Origin: Mytilus galloprovincialis
Taxonomy: Eukaryota; Mollusca; Bivalvia; Mytilida; Mytilidae
Direction: 5' to 3'
Assembly: GCF_965363235.1 (NCBI RefSeq)
Contig: NC_134838.1
Location: 12,184,441 to 12,248,440, forward strand
DNA length: 64,000 nucleotides
Below the pieces are notes generated by a model. The model did not search any database, was not told the DNA's origin, and was given only the letters and a program-made list of their open reading frames with translations. Every line of letters begins with the position of its first letter. The stretch's first letter is position 1. Of this stretch, positions 25,773-35,488 are shown piece after piece. Made by a program: the position numbers and the translations under genes.

Positions 25773-26648
25773 CTAAAATCTCATAGCTTTCCTGGCATAT
25801 CTGCGTTTTTCTCCAGCTGTCCACGACTTTGACTTGACTCGGAAATGGCGTAAATCTTCTGAGTGGTCGGAATGAAGCATTGGTCGATAGCTCACTGGGT
25901 CACATAGAGCTGCTTGTTCATTAAAGAATGCCTTGTAGCCACTATCTAGTAAATAAATTTCTGGAAAGTTCAGTAATGGATAGTTTTCTTTATTCAGTTC
26001 TCTGTCTTTGCTTCTGAGAAATCGTAACATTTTAGGGCCTCTTTCGGACGAAAACTCACAGTGGAAGATAACTATCTGTTTATCTTTGGTCGGTTCTTGA
26101 AGCAAAGTTAAAATGGTCTCGTGCAAATACATATTCTCTGCTCCTCTGACATGCCCACCTTCAAACTCATACGGGTATCGGCAGTCGATGATCTTGTAGT
26201 CACTGATGACGTCATTGTAGTGTCCATTTACAACATCAGCAAGTGTCTGTGAAGTGATGCTTTTCAAATCAGAATGCTTTCCAGTAACAGTTGGTAAAGT
26301 ATGTAATCTACTACCATCGGCAATAAAGTCATCGTTCTCTTCAAGTTTGGTTACCACAGCTTTTATATCACTACAAACTTTTGGTCGTTTTGAACACGTT
26401 ATGTTGTCATCTTCTGTACACCGTCTCTTAGCAGATTTCGTCAAGGTATGTTGTAAAGTAAAATGATCATCCATACCGAGGCCAGAATCCTCGTCATCAT
26501 CAGGAAACAAACTCCGTTTGATGTTTGGAGTCATCACAGACATAAGATTATCGGCCTTTACTGGAGTGGCATCAAAACTCAGTGTTGATACAGAGGCTGA
26601 TATTGAATCAAAGTCACAATCTGTGTCGAATAATCTTTTGGAAAGCAT
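25773..26648 (-). CDS. CDC25: CDC25-type dual-specificity phosphatase, intronless copy 1
   Basis: CDC25 phosphatases remove the inhibitory phosphates from Thr14/Tyr15 of cyclin-dependent kinases and so trigger cell-cycle transitions. The 291-residue product ends in a complete rhodanese-fold catalytic domain (about residues 125-275): IIDCRYPYEFEGGHVRGA, the active-site loop HCEFSSERGP (Cys nucleophile, Arg), FPEIYLLDSGYKAFF, then the C-terminal LRHFRVKSKSWTAGEKRR tail. The regulatory N-terminus is only about 125 residues, against 200-350 in vertebrates. It carries TP sites, a KRSLF cyclin-binding (RxL) motif, an EDSGLGMDD motif and basic KRR...SKRPK clusters like a bipartite nuclear signal. 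One uninterrupted frame covers the gene. The ATG at 26646-26648 is chosen because copy 2 begins at the same place with the same residues (MLSKRLFDT). No intron borders are seen, which suggests a retrogene origin. Confidence 0.93.
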   Translation of the reverse strand: MLSKRLFDTDCDFDSISASVSTLSFDATPVKADNLMSVMTPNIKRSLFPDDDEDSGLGMDDHFTLQHTLTKSAKRRCTEDDNITCSKRPKVCSDIKAVVTKLEENDDFIADGSRLHTLPTVTGKHSDLKSITSQTLADVVNGHYNDVISDYKIIDCRYPYEFEGGHVRGAENMYLHETILTLLQEPTKDKQIVIFHCEFSSERGPKMLRFLRSKDRELNKENYPLLNFPEIYLLDSGYKAFFNEQAALCDPVSYRPMLHSDHSEDLRHFRVKSKSWTAGEKRRYARKAMRF

Positions 26649-26746
26649 AATTGTTGTTTGTCTGAAATCTGACTGTCAAGAAGAACTATTTGGATTTTTA
26701 ATGCTGAAATATGAAATATTATGAATTTATATTTAAAAATTTTGAA

Positions 26747-26802
26747 ATGACAATAAGTAATTTCTGTCTCTAATTGGGAACTCGTGCTCATCTCATTACT
26801 CA
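26747..26802 (-). promoter_or_regulatory. conserved upstream block of CDC25 copy 1
   Basis: GACAATAAGTA, then TCTCTAATTGGGAACTCG, then CTCATCTCATTACTCA (plus-strand reading) lie about 100-155 bases upstream of the start codon. They recur nearly unchanged upstream of copy 2, although surrounding sequence has diverged. On the coding strand the block contains a CCAAT box, frequent in mitotic gene promoters. Promoter function is inferred. Confidence 0.6.
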
Positions 26803-26999
26803 GTGTGTGTAATTGTGTTCAGTTCGGGATAGAACTTGCAAAGCTTTGTTAACTATTTGCCAATCAATTTCTTTTCTTGGTTTTGTTACATCTTACAGAT
26901 TTTTAAATCATTGCGTATTCATCAAAGGCTTCAACAACTAATTGCAATCAGGACACAAAGTAAAAAGTGTAAATAAGTATGAAAAATGTTCACATACAT

Positions 27000-28020
27000 T
27001 TACTTATTAAACAAAAGAACTGAAAGTGTAAATAAATAAAATAAAAATATCAAAGATTTAAATTAAATAAAAAATCATTAAAATTTAGTTTCAATAAATA
27101 TGGTATTGTGACAATAAATAACAGTACTAAGTCAAATAGTACTGAATTGTGTCAAACGGAATAAAAATTAAAAAAAAATCAAATTAAAATAGATATAATT
27201 TAAATGTATTTAACTAAAACAACTGTTTGCAAAGATTCCTTATTCAATAGTCCACAAGAACTTAATTGCTTCGTATATATAAAGGTAAGTATAAGTGGAC
27301 ATTTTTTGATGATTCACAAAGGACAAGGTTCACTTTTAGAACAAAATGGCCTAAAATATCAACTTTATCCTAAAACACCAAACAGGTCCATTTCAAAAAC
27401 CCGTAATGCTAAATAAATCAGTTCTTTTCATAAAAGTACATAATATTCTCCAAAGTAGGCCCATTTTGGACATTTTGTCAAAATATGATGATTTTGTGCA
27501 ACTTTCAGACCTAAAAGCTTTAGAAACACCTTGGCCTCCACCTACGATCCAAAATGTTCTGTGACCAAAATATTCCAATTTTTATATAAAATTCATCAGT
27601 ATAAAGTTATAAACACTTTTTGGATCGTGGATGGAGTCCAAAGTTAATTATGCCAAAAACAATTATGGAATTTTTTTTAACAAAATTGACCTTAAAATAC
27701 AAATAATGTTGATTTAAGGGGTCATAACTTCATAAATTTTCAAGGAAAGTGCCGAAAGAATATATTTATGTCTAAATAGTATTATCACAAGTATTTCTAT
27801 GTGATTTTTTTTTTGTGCCTTTGCATTTGAAATTTAAAAAAATATTATAGAATCTACCCATTAATACCTTTCATATGTCCATAAGACAAAATTTACATGT
27901 AGTTATCATTTTGAATTTTGCCTTACATATTTGCATAAACGAGCCAATCTTCTTGATTTAGTGGAGAACTGTAAACCCTGCCGAGGTAGTCTTATTTTAT
28001 GATCTTATCATCAATACAAT
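27000..28020. other. no gene seen
   Basis: AT-rich intergenic sequence. The short open frames at 27204-27416 (plus) and 27393-27578 (minus) overlap, use unremarkable codons and have no recognisable domain. Confidence 0.45.
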
Positions 28021-28021
28021 G

Positions 28022-28340
28022 TAAAATTGAGAATGGAAATGGGGAATGTGTCAAAGAGACAACAACCCGACCAAATAAAAAACAATAGCAGAGGGTCACC
28101 AACAGGTCTTAATGTAGCGAGAAATTCCCGCACCCGGAGGCGTCCTTCAGCTGGCCCCTAAACAAATATATACTAGTCCAGTGATAATAAACGCCATACT
28201 AATTTCCAAATTGTACACAAGAAACTAAAATTAAAATAATACAAGACTAACAAAGGCCAGAGGCTCCTGACTTGGGACAGGCGCAAAAATACGGCGGGGT
28301 TAAACATGTTTGTGAGATCTCAACCCTCCCCCTATAATGT
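28022..28340 (+). repeat. SINE-like repeat with GGGGAATGTGTCAAAGAG head
   Basis: It begins AAAATTGAGAATGGAAATGG, then GTGTCAAAGAGACAACAACC, CACCCGGAGGCGTCCTTCAG, a linker, and AGGCTCCTGACTTGGGACAG...CCCTCCCCCT. The head recurs at 39660-39730, 47500-47645 and 48040-49800, so head and tail appear to be separable modules. Confidence 0.75.
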
Positions 28341-28603
28341 ATCTATATGCATCGTGGATATATAGAACGCCATATGCGGGTGCCGGTTTTGAACAATAAA
28401 AAAGATCAAAGTAAGTTCAAGTATCAAAATGTCCTTTTTGTGAATTGTTAGTACCAAATAATGTATTGCACAGAGGAAACGAACCATAGTCTTTTTTCAG
28501 CAAGCAATAGCAGACGTTTCCAGTGCTCTGGTTTCTCAAACGACTCTCTCTAGTTTTCCGTGTTGCAAATTTTGCGGCTTCGTATGCAAGTTATAGGATA
28601 AAA

Positions 28604-28786
28604 CTACTTTTGACGATTTCTTCCTGTATCAGATGTAATGTTTAAATAGAAGGAATGTGTCCCTTTGGTGCAGTGCTTCCCATTTATTTTAATACAACTA
28701 GAAATGGTCTTCAAATCATGACCTCCTTCTAAAATGTCAATATATTTCGCCTTGTATAATGAGTCCGGCATATGATTCCAAATAGG
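28604..28786 (-). other. unrecognised open frame beside the LTR element
   Basis: On the minus strand a frame reads IWNHMPDSLYKAKYID...SSCIKINGKHCTKGTHSF and stops at about 28604. The 'WN.MPDSL' phrase faintly recalls LINE reverse transcriptase tails, but nothing is convincing. The frame as it would be called runs into the LTR of the neighbouring element, so its apparent start is meaningless. Confidence 0.3.
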
Positions 28787-28793
28787 TGCAATA

Positions 28794-29025
28794 TGTAATA
28801 TCTTTGATAGGTAATAATACAATCCAGTTTCTATAACTAATTTATTAACAAGTACATCGTTTGATGGTCAGACTACAGAATGACAACATGTGTATAAGAA
28901 CTTCAATTGATCTATTTAATTACATGTTTATTTAAGAATGTGCAGACATGTGAGAGTTGCTGATCTGTCAATTATAATTACTGTAACAGATGATACGGTA
29001 ATAAAGTGAGGTGAACTTTATAACA
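28794..29025 (-). repeat. 3' LTR of the Ty3/gypsy element
   Basis: 232 bp from TGTAATATCTTTGATAGG to GTGAACTTTATAACA on the plus strand, matching the other LTR base for base as far as I can read. Confidence 0.95.
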
Positions 29026-29631
29026 CTTCTCCGGCCTTAGATAAAAACAAATTAAAAACAAATTAACTCAATTACAGAAAATTAATGTCTTTTCACGGCT
29101 ACTGATTGATAAGTCCATATCAGTTTGAAAACAAATAAAAATGTCAGATCACAAAGATTCATTCGTTAAAGTTTGTCTGCACTGAAACTATAATGTCCTA
29201 CTATGAAAATAAAAATAAAAATGTTCGCACTGGTCTTGTTGTTATTTCTTACACTAATTGATATGTACACACATGCACTGCGAAGTACTTAATGCACTTC
29301 AAACGGTTGTGAGGATTATTATGCCTCTTTATAAATCAACCATTTATTTCAACACAAAATCCTTTAAATGCGATGGTTCTTTTCTTATTCTCTTCGGATA
29401 TCGTGGTTCCATTTGTTCAGTCATGTTTGACGGTTTCTCGATTTGCGGTTGTTCGGTCTCAGGAGTACTTATCGGTATAGTTATTTCTGGCTCAAACAAA
29501 TCACTGTCATTGTCACATTTTTCTTCATTTTCGTTGTTTTTGCAATCGAAGTTTCGTACTCTGATGTGGTCAATATGTCTACGAATGACACGTCCATCTT
29601 GCAATTTAATATGAAATGAAAGTGGTCCTGA

Positions 29632-32469
29632 TTATTTTATAACTTCTCCTGGAATCCATTTAATCTTTGAACCAATTGCGAAATTTCGGGCAAATACCCC
29701 CTGTCCTACATTAATTTGTCTGTTCACAGATTTCTTATCGTGATAATGTTTCTGTTTTTGTTGTCTCTCCTGAACTCGCTTCTCGATATTTGGAAAAACT
29801 AAATCTAGACGTGACTTGAGTTTCCTTTTCATTAGCAATTCTGACGGTGCCAGTCCTGTCGTTGTTTGTGGCGTAATACGGTTCAACTTTTCCTGGATAG
29901 TTCCTTCTTTGATTTTCTTCATTCCTTCTTTGTATACAATCGTGTACTCATATGCAGCTAAAGTCAGTGCCCACCTTTGAATTCGAGATGCGGCCATTGT
30001 AGGTATAGGTTTATCTTCTCGAAATAAACCTATGAGCGGCTTGTGATCGGTTATGATTGTAACGGGGTGTCCATACAAATATTGATGAAATTTCTTGATA
30101 CCAAATATTATGGCCAGACTCTCCTTCTCAAGAACGGAATAATTCTTCTCTGCTAAAGTAAGTGTTCGAGATGTATAAGCTATTGGTTTGTCACTGCCGT
30201 CGTCCATTTTATGCGAAAGTACGGCGCCTAATCCATACGGAGATGCATCACATGCTAAGATTAATTTCTTTTTCGGATCGAAATGTACAAGTACTGATGC
30301 GGATTTCAACAGCTGTTTTGACTCTATGAACGCTTTTTCCTGTTCTTTTCCCCAACTCCATTTTGTGTCTTTCTGTAGAAGTACATGTAGCGGCTTTAAC
30401 AAGTGAGACAAATTCGCTAAGAATCTATTGTAATAGTTCAGCATTCCAAGATAAGCTTTCAGTTCTGTCACGTTTGTCGGACTTGGTGCTTTATCGATCG
30501 CCTCAACTTTACTCTCCACTGGATAGATTCCGTGTTTGTTTATTTTAAATCCCAAATAAACAACTTCTTCGGCCATGAACACACACTTCTGTTTCTTTAA
30601 CCGAATTCCGATTCTCTTAAATCTAGACAAAACCTCAGAAAGAGTATTTAGATGTTCCTCTCTTGTTTTACCCGTTATCAGTATATCATCTACTCGAACC
30701 AAAACATTGGCTATACCTTGAACTACATTTTCAAGTGTTCTTTGAAAAATACCTGGGCTGGACGCTACACCATAAGGAAGTCTATTGTATCTGAATAAAC
30801 CCTTGTGCGTGTTTATAGTCACATACCTTTTACTGTCCTCATCAAGTTCAATTTGTTGATATGCTTGGTTTAAATCCAATTTTGTATATTCTTGTCCTCC
30901 TCCAAGCGTTGCGTATAAATCCTCTGTTTTAGGAATCGGATAATTGTCTAACTTTGAAACGGCATTAACGGTTACCTTGTAGTCACCACAAATTCTAATA
31001 GATCCGTTCTCTTTAACTACGGGTACTATCGGAGCGGCCCAGTCGGAAAATTCCACTTGCTGAATCTGACCCTCCTTCTCAAGACGTTCAAGTTCCTTCT
31101 CCACTTTATCCTTCAACGCATACGGCAAAGGTCGAGCCTTGAAATATTTTGGTACGGCACTCTCATCGACATAAATCTTGGCACTCATGCCTTTTACAGT
31201 TCCAAGTTCATCTTTGAAAACCTCCTTATTTGCTTCCAAGATCACATTCAAATCACTCGATTGATTATCACTTCCAACGACGGAGAAAATATCCTTCCAA
31301 TCCAGTTGGAGTTTGTTTAACCAGTCTCTGCCAAGTAAATTCGGACCTTTACGCTTCACAATCAGTAATGGCAATTTTGCTCTTTCCTTCTTATAGTTGA
31401 CATTAACGATTGTACGTCCTATTACAGGAATCTGCTCTCCCATGTATGTACGGAGTTTAGCACTTGTCGGTTCGATTCTGAATTTCGACTTGTATTCCTT
31501 GTAAGTATCCTCGCTCATGATAGAAACTGACGCTCCGGTATCTATTTCCATGGCTATTTCACACTCATTCACATTGATTTGCACTTTATATGCCTCATTA
31601 GATTTATTTCCAAAATGAAAAACTGAGTAAACTTCATTTTCACTTTCACTTTCGCTAGTTTCATCCTGCTCCATGAAATGAGCACGTGGTTTAAAACGTG
31701 ATTTAAACTCTCTGTGATTTTCACTTAACTTCCCATTGTCAGATTTGCTACGGCATTTCTTTGCGATATGTCCTTTCTTTTTACAGCTGTGGCATTTTGC
31801 ATCCTTAAACCTGCATTCAGCGGCTAAGTGATTTCCTCCACACCGGTAACAATCTCCTTGTTTCGAATTTCCAGAGTTGTTTCTTGTATATGATTTTGAA
31901 ACTTTATTGATTTGTTTCTGAAATGTTCCATTTGTCCCACTCGCTTGGATGTCCTTTGCATTCTTCTCTGCAGTCTCCATAGCGGTAGCAATTTCCAATG
32001 CCTTATCAAATGTTAAATTCGGCTCTGCTAGCAGCCTCCTCTGTATGCGGTCACTCTTTATCCCGACGACTAACCTGTCACGTAACATCGCATTTAACGT
32101 GTCACCATAATTACAGTGTTCTGTCAGACTTCTTAGTGCTGCAATAAATGTCCTCACTGACTCATCGCTGTGTCTTGTTCTACTGTTAAATTTAAATCTC
32201 TGAATGATTTCTGATGGTACTGGATCTCGGTGGTCTTTCACTAGTTTTGTTAAATCGGCCAGTGACTTCGTTCCTGGTTTGGCTGGTGCTAATAAATCCC
32301 TTATTAATTTGTAGATATTCTTCCCACATACACTTAAGAAAATATCCCTTTTCTGGTCTTCTTCGTCTATCTCATTAGCATTAAAATAATGTTCCATACG
32401 TTCTACATATTGTGTCCAATCTTCGGATTCACCAAAAGAGTCTAATTTCCCGTAAGTCGGCATTCTCAC
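29632..32469 (-). CDS. gag-pol reading frame of the Ty3/gypsy element (fossil part)
   Basis: The 945-residue frame belongs to the LTR element. In order it shows a gag capsid-like part, two CCHC zinc knuckles (CYRCGGNHLAAEC and CHSCKKKGHIAKKC), a retropepsin motif (EIDTGASVSIM), a reverse transcriptase of the Ty3/gypsy type (LPYGVASSPGIFQ, RVDDILITG), RNase H (LACDASPYGLGAVLSH, ITDHKPL) and an integrase C-terminal-like end. Gag and pol share one frame, as in several gypsy lineages. A further minus-strand frame at 29344-29604 ends RYPKRIRKEPSHLKDF, typical of the pol end of such elements. The element as a whole is broken. Confidence 0.93.
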   Translation of the reverse strand: MRMPTYGKLDSFGESEDWTQYVERMEHYFNANEIDEEDQKRDIFLSVCGKNIYKLIRDLLAPAKPGTKSLADLTKLVKDHRDPVPSEIIQRFKFNSRTRHSDESVRTFIAALRSLTEHCNYGDTLNAMLRDRLVVGIKSDRIQRRLLAEPNLTFDKALEIATAMETAEKNAKDIQASGTNGTFQKQINKVSKSYTRNNSGNSKQGDCYRCGGNHLAAECRFKDAKCHSCKKKGHIAKKCRSKSDNGKLSENHREFKSRFKPRAHFMEQDETSESESENEVYSVFHFGNKSNEAYKVQINVNECEIAMEIDTGASVSIMSEDTYKEYKSKFRIEPTSAKLRTYMGEQIPVIGRTIVNVNYKKERAKLPLLIVKRKGPNLLGRDWLNKLQLDWKDIFSVVGSDNQSSDLNVILEANKEVFKDELGTVKGMSAKIYVDESAVPKYFKARPLPYALKDKVEKELERLEKEGQIQQVEFSDWAAPIVPVVKENGSIRICGDYKVTVNAVSKLDNYPIPKTEDLYATLGGGQEYTKLDLNQAYQQIELDEDSKRYVTINTHKGLFRYNRLPYGVASSPGIFQRTLENVVQGIANVLVRVDDILITGKTREEHLNTLSEVLSRFKRIGIRLKKQKCVFMAEEVVYLGFKINKHGIYPVESKVEAIDKAPSPTNVTELKAYLGMLNYYNRFLANLSHLLKPLHVLLQKDTKWSWGKEQEKAFIESKQLLKSASVLVHFDPKKKLILACDASPYGLGAVLSHKMDDGSDKPIAYTSRTLTLAEKNYSVLEKESLAIIFGIKKFHQYLYGHPVTIITDHKPLIGLFREDKPIPTMAASRIQRWALTLAAYEYTIVYKEGMKKIKEGTIQEKLNRITPQTTTGLAPSELLMKRKLKSRLDLVFPNIEKRVQERQQKQKHYHDKKSVNRQINVGQGVFARNFAIGSKIKWIPGEVIK

Positions 32470-32524
32470 TTGTAGAAATTCACATTTATTTTAATATTCA
32501 GTTTTTTTCCTCGTCGCCAAAATG

Positions 32525-32756
32525 TGTAATATCTTTGATAGGTAATAATACAATCCAGTTTCTATAACTAATTTATTAACAAGTACATCGTTTGATGGTC
32601 AGACTACAGAATGACAACATGTGTATAAGAACTTCAATTGATCTATTTAATTACATGTTTATTTAAGAATGTGCAGACATGTGAGAGTTGCTGATCTGTC
32701 AATTATAATTACTGTAACAGATGATACGGTAATAAAGTGAGGTGAACTTTATAACA
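32525..32756 (-). repeat. 5' LTR of the Ty3/gypsy element
   Basis: 232 bp, the same sequence as 28794-29025; the coding part follows it on the minus strand. Confidence 0.95.
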
Positions 32757-32989
32757 CAATAAATGCCGCAATATCATTATGAATTACAATAAGTGAGATG
32801 TACACCATTGCGACAGCAACAAAACGACAAAAATAAACCCAACAGCCAAACAAATGATACACCAAGACCAAGAACCTGATTCTCATTCGTTGTCGTTTGT
32901 TGATGTGGTTCATAAGTGTTTCTCGTTTCTCTGTTTTATATAGATTAGATCGTTGATTTTCCTGTTCTAGTCAATTTTTGTGCCCTTTC

Positions 32990-34085
32990 ATGATAGCTTG
33001 ATGTTCGGTGTAAGCAAAGGCTCCGTGCTGAAGACCGTACTTTGACCTATTATGGTTTACTTAAAAAACAAATTGTGACTTAAATGGAGAGTTGTCTCAT
33101 TAGCACTTATACCACATCTTCTTATATCTATTTGCATTGTAATTATTTCTCGTTATTTCACATTAGTAGACAAGTAATATCAAATGTCTGAAAGTATATT
33201 TTATCTCATTGGCACTCAAACCACACCTTTTTACAGTTTTACCCCATCGGAGAAAAAAAGGCTTATTCTTTACCAAAAATCTTCCATATATATATCATTC
33301 CTGTTAAGTTTGGTTCAAATTATCTTTTTTCAAGGTAAAACGGGTTTTAAAACCATTTCAAAATTTCACATTTGGTCAAGTTTGAGTCTTTCATGGATCT
33401 ACAATCTGTCGATACCTGTAACTTGGCATTGCACAAGGTCATGTTTTTCTCTGGCTGTTTATGACGTCTTTACACTAAATCCATTGGATGTTGGATGTGT
33501 ACGGATTGATTGTTTAGTCTTAGATGCATGATTTTTTTATTAGTTGTTAGTGGCTTTGTACTAGCTGTCAGATAACTGCGAGTACTCTCAGATCTGTTCA
33601 TTGCGTCTTTTTGTGTCGGGATGTATAAGTACCCGGCCACGTCCACTTATATTTTTGTCCATCTGATGAGTTAAGCCTTTTTCAACTGATTTTTATAGTT
33701 CGTTCTTATGTTGTACTGTTATACCACTGTCCCAGGTTAGGGGAAGGGTTGGGATCCCGCTAACATGTTTAACCCCGCCACATTATCTATGTATGTGCCT
33801 GTCCCAAGTCAGGAGCCTGTAATTCAGTGGTTGTCGTTTGTTTATGTGTTACATATTTGTTTTTCGTTTTTTTTTTTATATAAATAAGGCCCGGATGATT
33901 AGTTTTCTCGTTTGAATTGTTTTACATTGTCTTATCGGGGCCTATTATAGCTGACTATGCGGTATGGGCTTTGTTCATTGTTGAAGGCCGTACGGTGACC
34001 TATATTTGTTAATGTCTGTGTCATTTTGGTCTTTTGTGGATAGTTGTCTCATTGGCAATCATACCACATCTTCTTTTTTATATTT
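32990..34085 (-). repeat. SINE-like repeats in reverse orientation, with an unidentified linking segment
   Basis: 33000-33125 and 33716-34080 are reverse copies of the mussel SINE-like family (complements of GATGTGGTATGATTGCCA and CAGGCTCCTGACTTGGGACA). Between them 33184-33531 carries an open plus-strand frame ending TLNPLDVGCVRIDCLVLDA, followed by a GT-rich tail that runs into the repeat. I do not recognise a protein family; it may be the 3' part of a longer mussel repeat. Confidence 0.6.
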
Positions 34086-34463
34086 CAAGAGATACAGAGA
34101 CCCCATTTTTTGTTAGGATTCGTGTGGCCTAAGTCTTTGGTTTTCTATGTTTATTGTGTACTGTTGATTGTCTTTTAGTCGTTTTACATATGTTGCCATG
34201 GCAATGATAGCATTGTAAGTATTTCGAGTAATGAGTTTAAACTTCCCAAGTCCCTAAAATTGTATCTTTCGCCTCTCTCTTAAACATCACCACAAAAACA
34301 CAATCTAAATATTAATATAATCTTTAATATATCAAAAATACATTAACATGACTAATAACAAAAACAGTAAAACACAGTATTATATATTAACAAAGCACTG
34401 ATAGTTCTTTTATCACAGAATACTTATAGCACTATCAATAATAACAAACAATATAAGACGGTC

Positions 34464-35339
34464 CTAAAATCTCATAGCTTTTCTAGCATATTTTCGCTTT
34501 TCTCCAGCTGTCCATGACTTTGATTTGACGCGGAAATGGCGCAAATCTTCTGAGTGGTCAGAATGGAGCATTGGTCGATAGCTCACTGGGTCACATAGAG
34601 CTGGCTTTTCATTGAAGAATGCTTTGTAGCCATTATCTAGTAAATATATTTCTGGAAAGTTCAGTGATGGATAGTTTTCTTTATTGAGTTCTCGGTCTTT
34701 GCTTCTGAGAAATCTCATCATTTTAGGACCTCTTTCGGACGAAAACTCGCAGTGGAAGATAACAATCTGTTTATCTTTGGTTGGTTCTTGAAGCAAAGTT
34801 AAAATGGTCTCGTGCAAATACATATTTTCTGCTCCTCTGATATGTCCGCCTTCAAATTCATACGGGTATCTGCAGTCGATGATCTTGTAGTCACTGATGA
34901 CGTCATCGTAGTCTCCGTTAACAACATCAGCAAGTGTCTGTGGAGTAATGCTTTTCAAATCAGAATGTTTTCCAGTGATAGTTGGTAAAGTATGTAATCT
35001 ACTTCCATCAGCAATGAAGTCATCGTTCTCTTCGAGTTTGGTTACCACAGCCTTTATATCTGAACAAACTTTTGGACGTTTTGAACATCTTGAGTTATCG
35101 TCGTCTGCACGCTGTCTCTTGGTAGATTTCTGCAAACTTGATGTAAAATTAACATGATCATCCATACCAAGACCAGAATCCTCGTCATCATCGGTAAACA
35201 GACTTCGTTTGATGTTTGTAGTCATCACACACGTAAGATTATCGGTCTTTACTGGAGTATAATCAAAACTAAGAGTAGATACAAATGCTGGAAATGTGTC
35301 AAATTCATCCACTGTGTCGAATAATCTTTTTGAAAGCAT
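34464..35339 (-). CDS. CDC25: CDC25-type dual-specificity phosphatase, intronless copy 2
   Basis: It has the same length (291 residues) and organisation as copy 1 at 25773-26648. The catalytic half is nearly identical (about ten differences in the last 156 residues) and keeps the HCEFSSERGP active-site loop and the C-terminal SKSWTAGEKRK tail. The N-terminal 90 residues differ much more: MLSKRLFDTVDEFDTFPAFV here against MLSKRLFDTDCDFDSISASV, TTNIKRSLFTDDDED against TPNIKRSLFPDDDED, and a rewritten stretch after MDDH. The intact frame and the concentration of changes outside the catalytic domain suggest that both copies are under purifying selection. Non-coding homology with copy 1 extends about 130 bases downstream and about 350 bases upstream, so the pair arose by DNA duplication of an already intronless gene. 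Confidence 0.93.
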   Translation of the reverse strand: MLSKRLFDTVDEFDTFPAFVSTLSFDYTPVKTDNLTCVMTTNIKRSLFTDDDEDSGLGMDDHVNFTSSLQKSTKRQRADDDNSRCSKRPKVCSDIKAVVTKLEENDDFIADGSRLHTLPTITGKHSDLKSITPQTLADVVNGDYDDVISDYKIIDCRYPYEFEGGHIRGAENMYLHETILTLLQEPTKDKQIVIFHCEFSSERGPKMMRFLRSKDRELNKENYPSLNFPEIYLLDNGYKAFFNEKPALCDPVSYRPMLHSDHSEDLRHFRVKSKSWTAGEKRKYARKAMRF

Positions 35340-35434
35340 TGTGGTTATTTATCTAAATTCTTACTGTCAAGTATTAGGATTTAAATGTTTAATGTTGAAA
35401 TTTTACAAATGTTGAATTTTTATATTAAGTTTTT

Positions 35435-35488
35435 GACAATAAGTAATATCGGTCTCTAATTGGGAACTCGCACTCATCTCATTACTCA
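35435..35488 (-). promoter_or_regulatory. conserved upstream block of CDC25 copy 2
   Basis: GACAATAAGTA, GTCTCTAATTGGGAACTCG and CTCATCTCATTACTCA (plus-strand reading) sit about 95-150 bases upstream of the start codon, matching the block at 26747-26802 and again holding a CCAAT box on the coding strand. Its conservation between paralogues supports a shared promoter element. Confidence 0.6.

Larger units (their letters stand above)
28794..32756 (-). mobile_element. Ty3/gypsy LTR retrotransposon, young, broken
   Basis: It is an LTR element on the minus strand, 3963 bp, with 232-bp LTRs (TG...CA) at both ends and the 5-bp target duplication CAATA at 28789-28793 and 32757-32761. Next to the 5' LTR is TGGCGACGAGGA, in the position of a primer-binding site; a purine-rich tract precedes the 3' LTR. 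The internal part has gag, zinc knuckles, protease, reverse transcriptase, RNase H and an integrase C-terminal-like tail. The two LTRs look identical by eye, so the insertion is recent. It looks broken, with about two breaks. It lies between the two CDC25 genes and interrupts neither. Confidence 0.95.
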
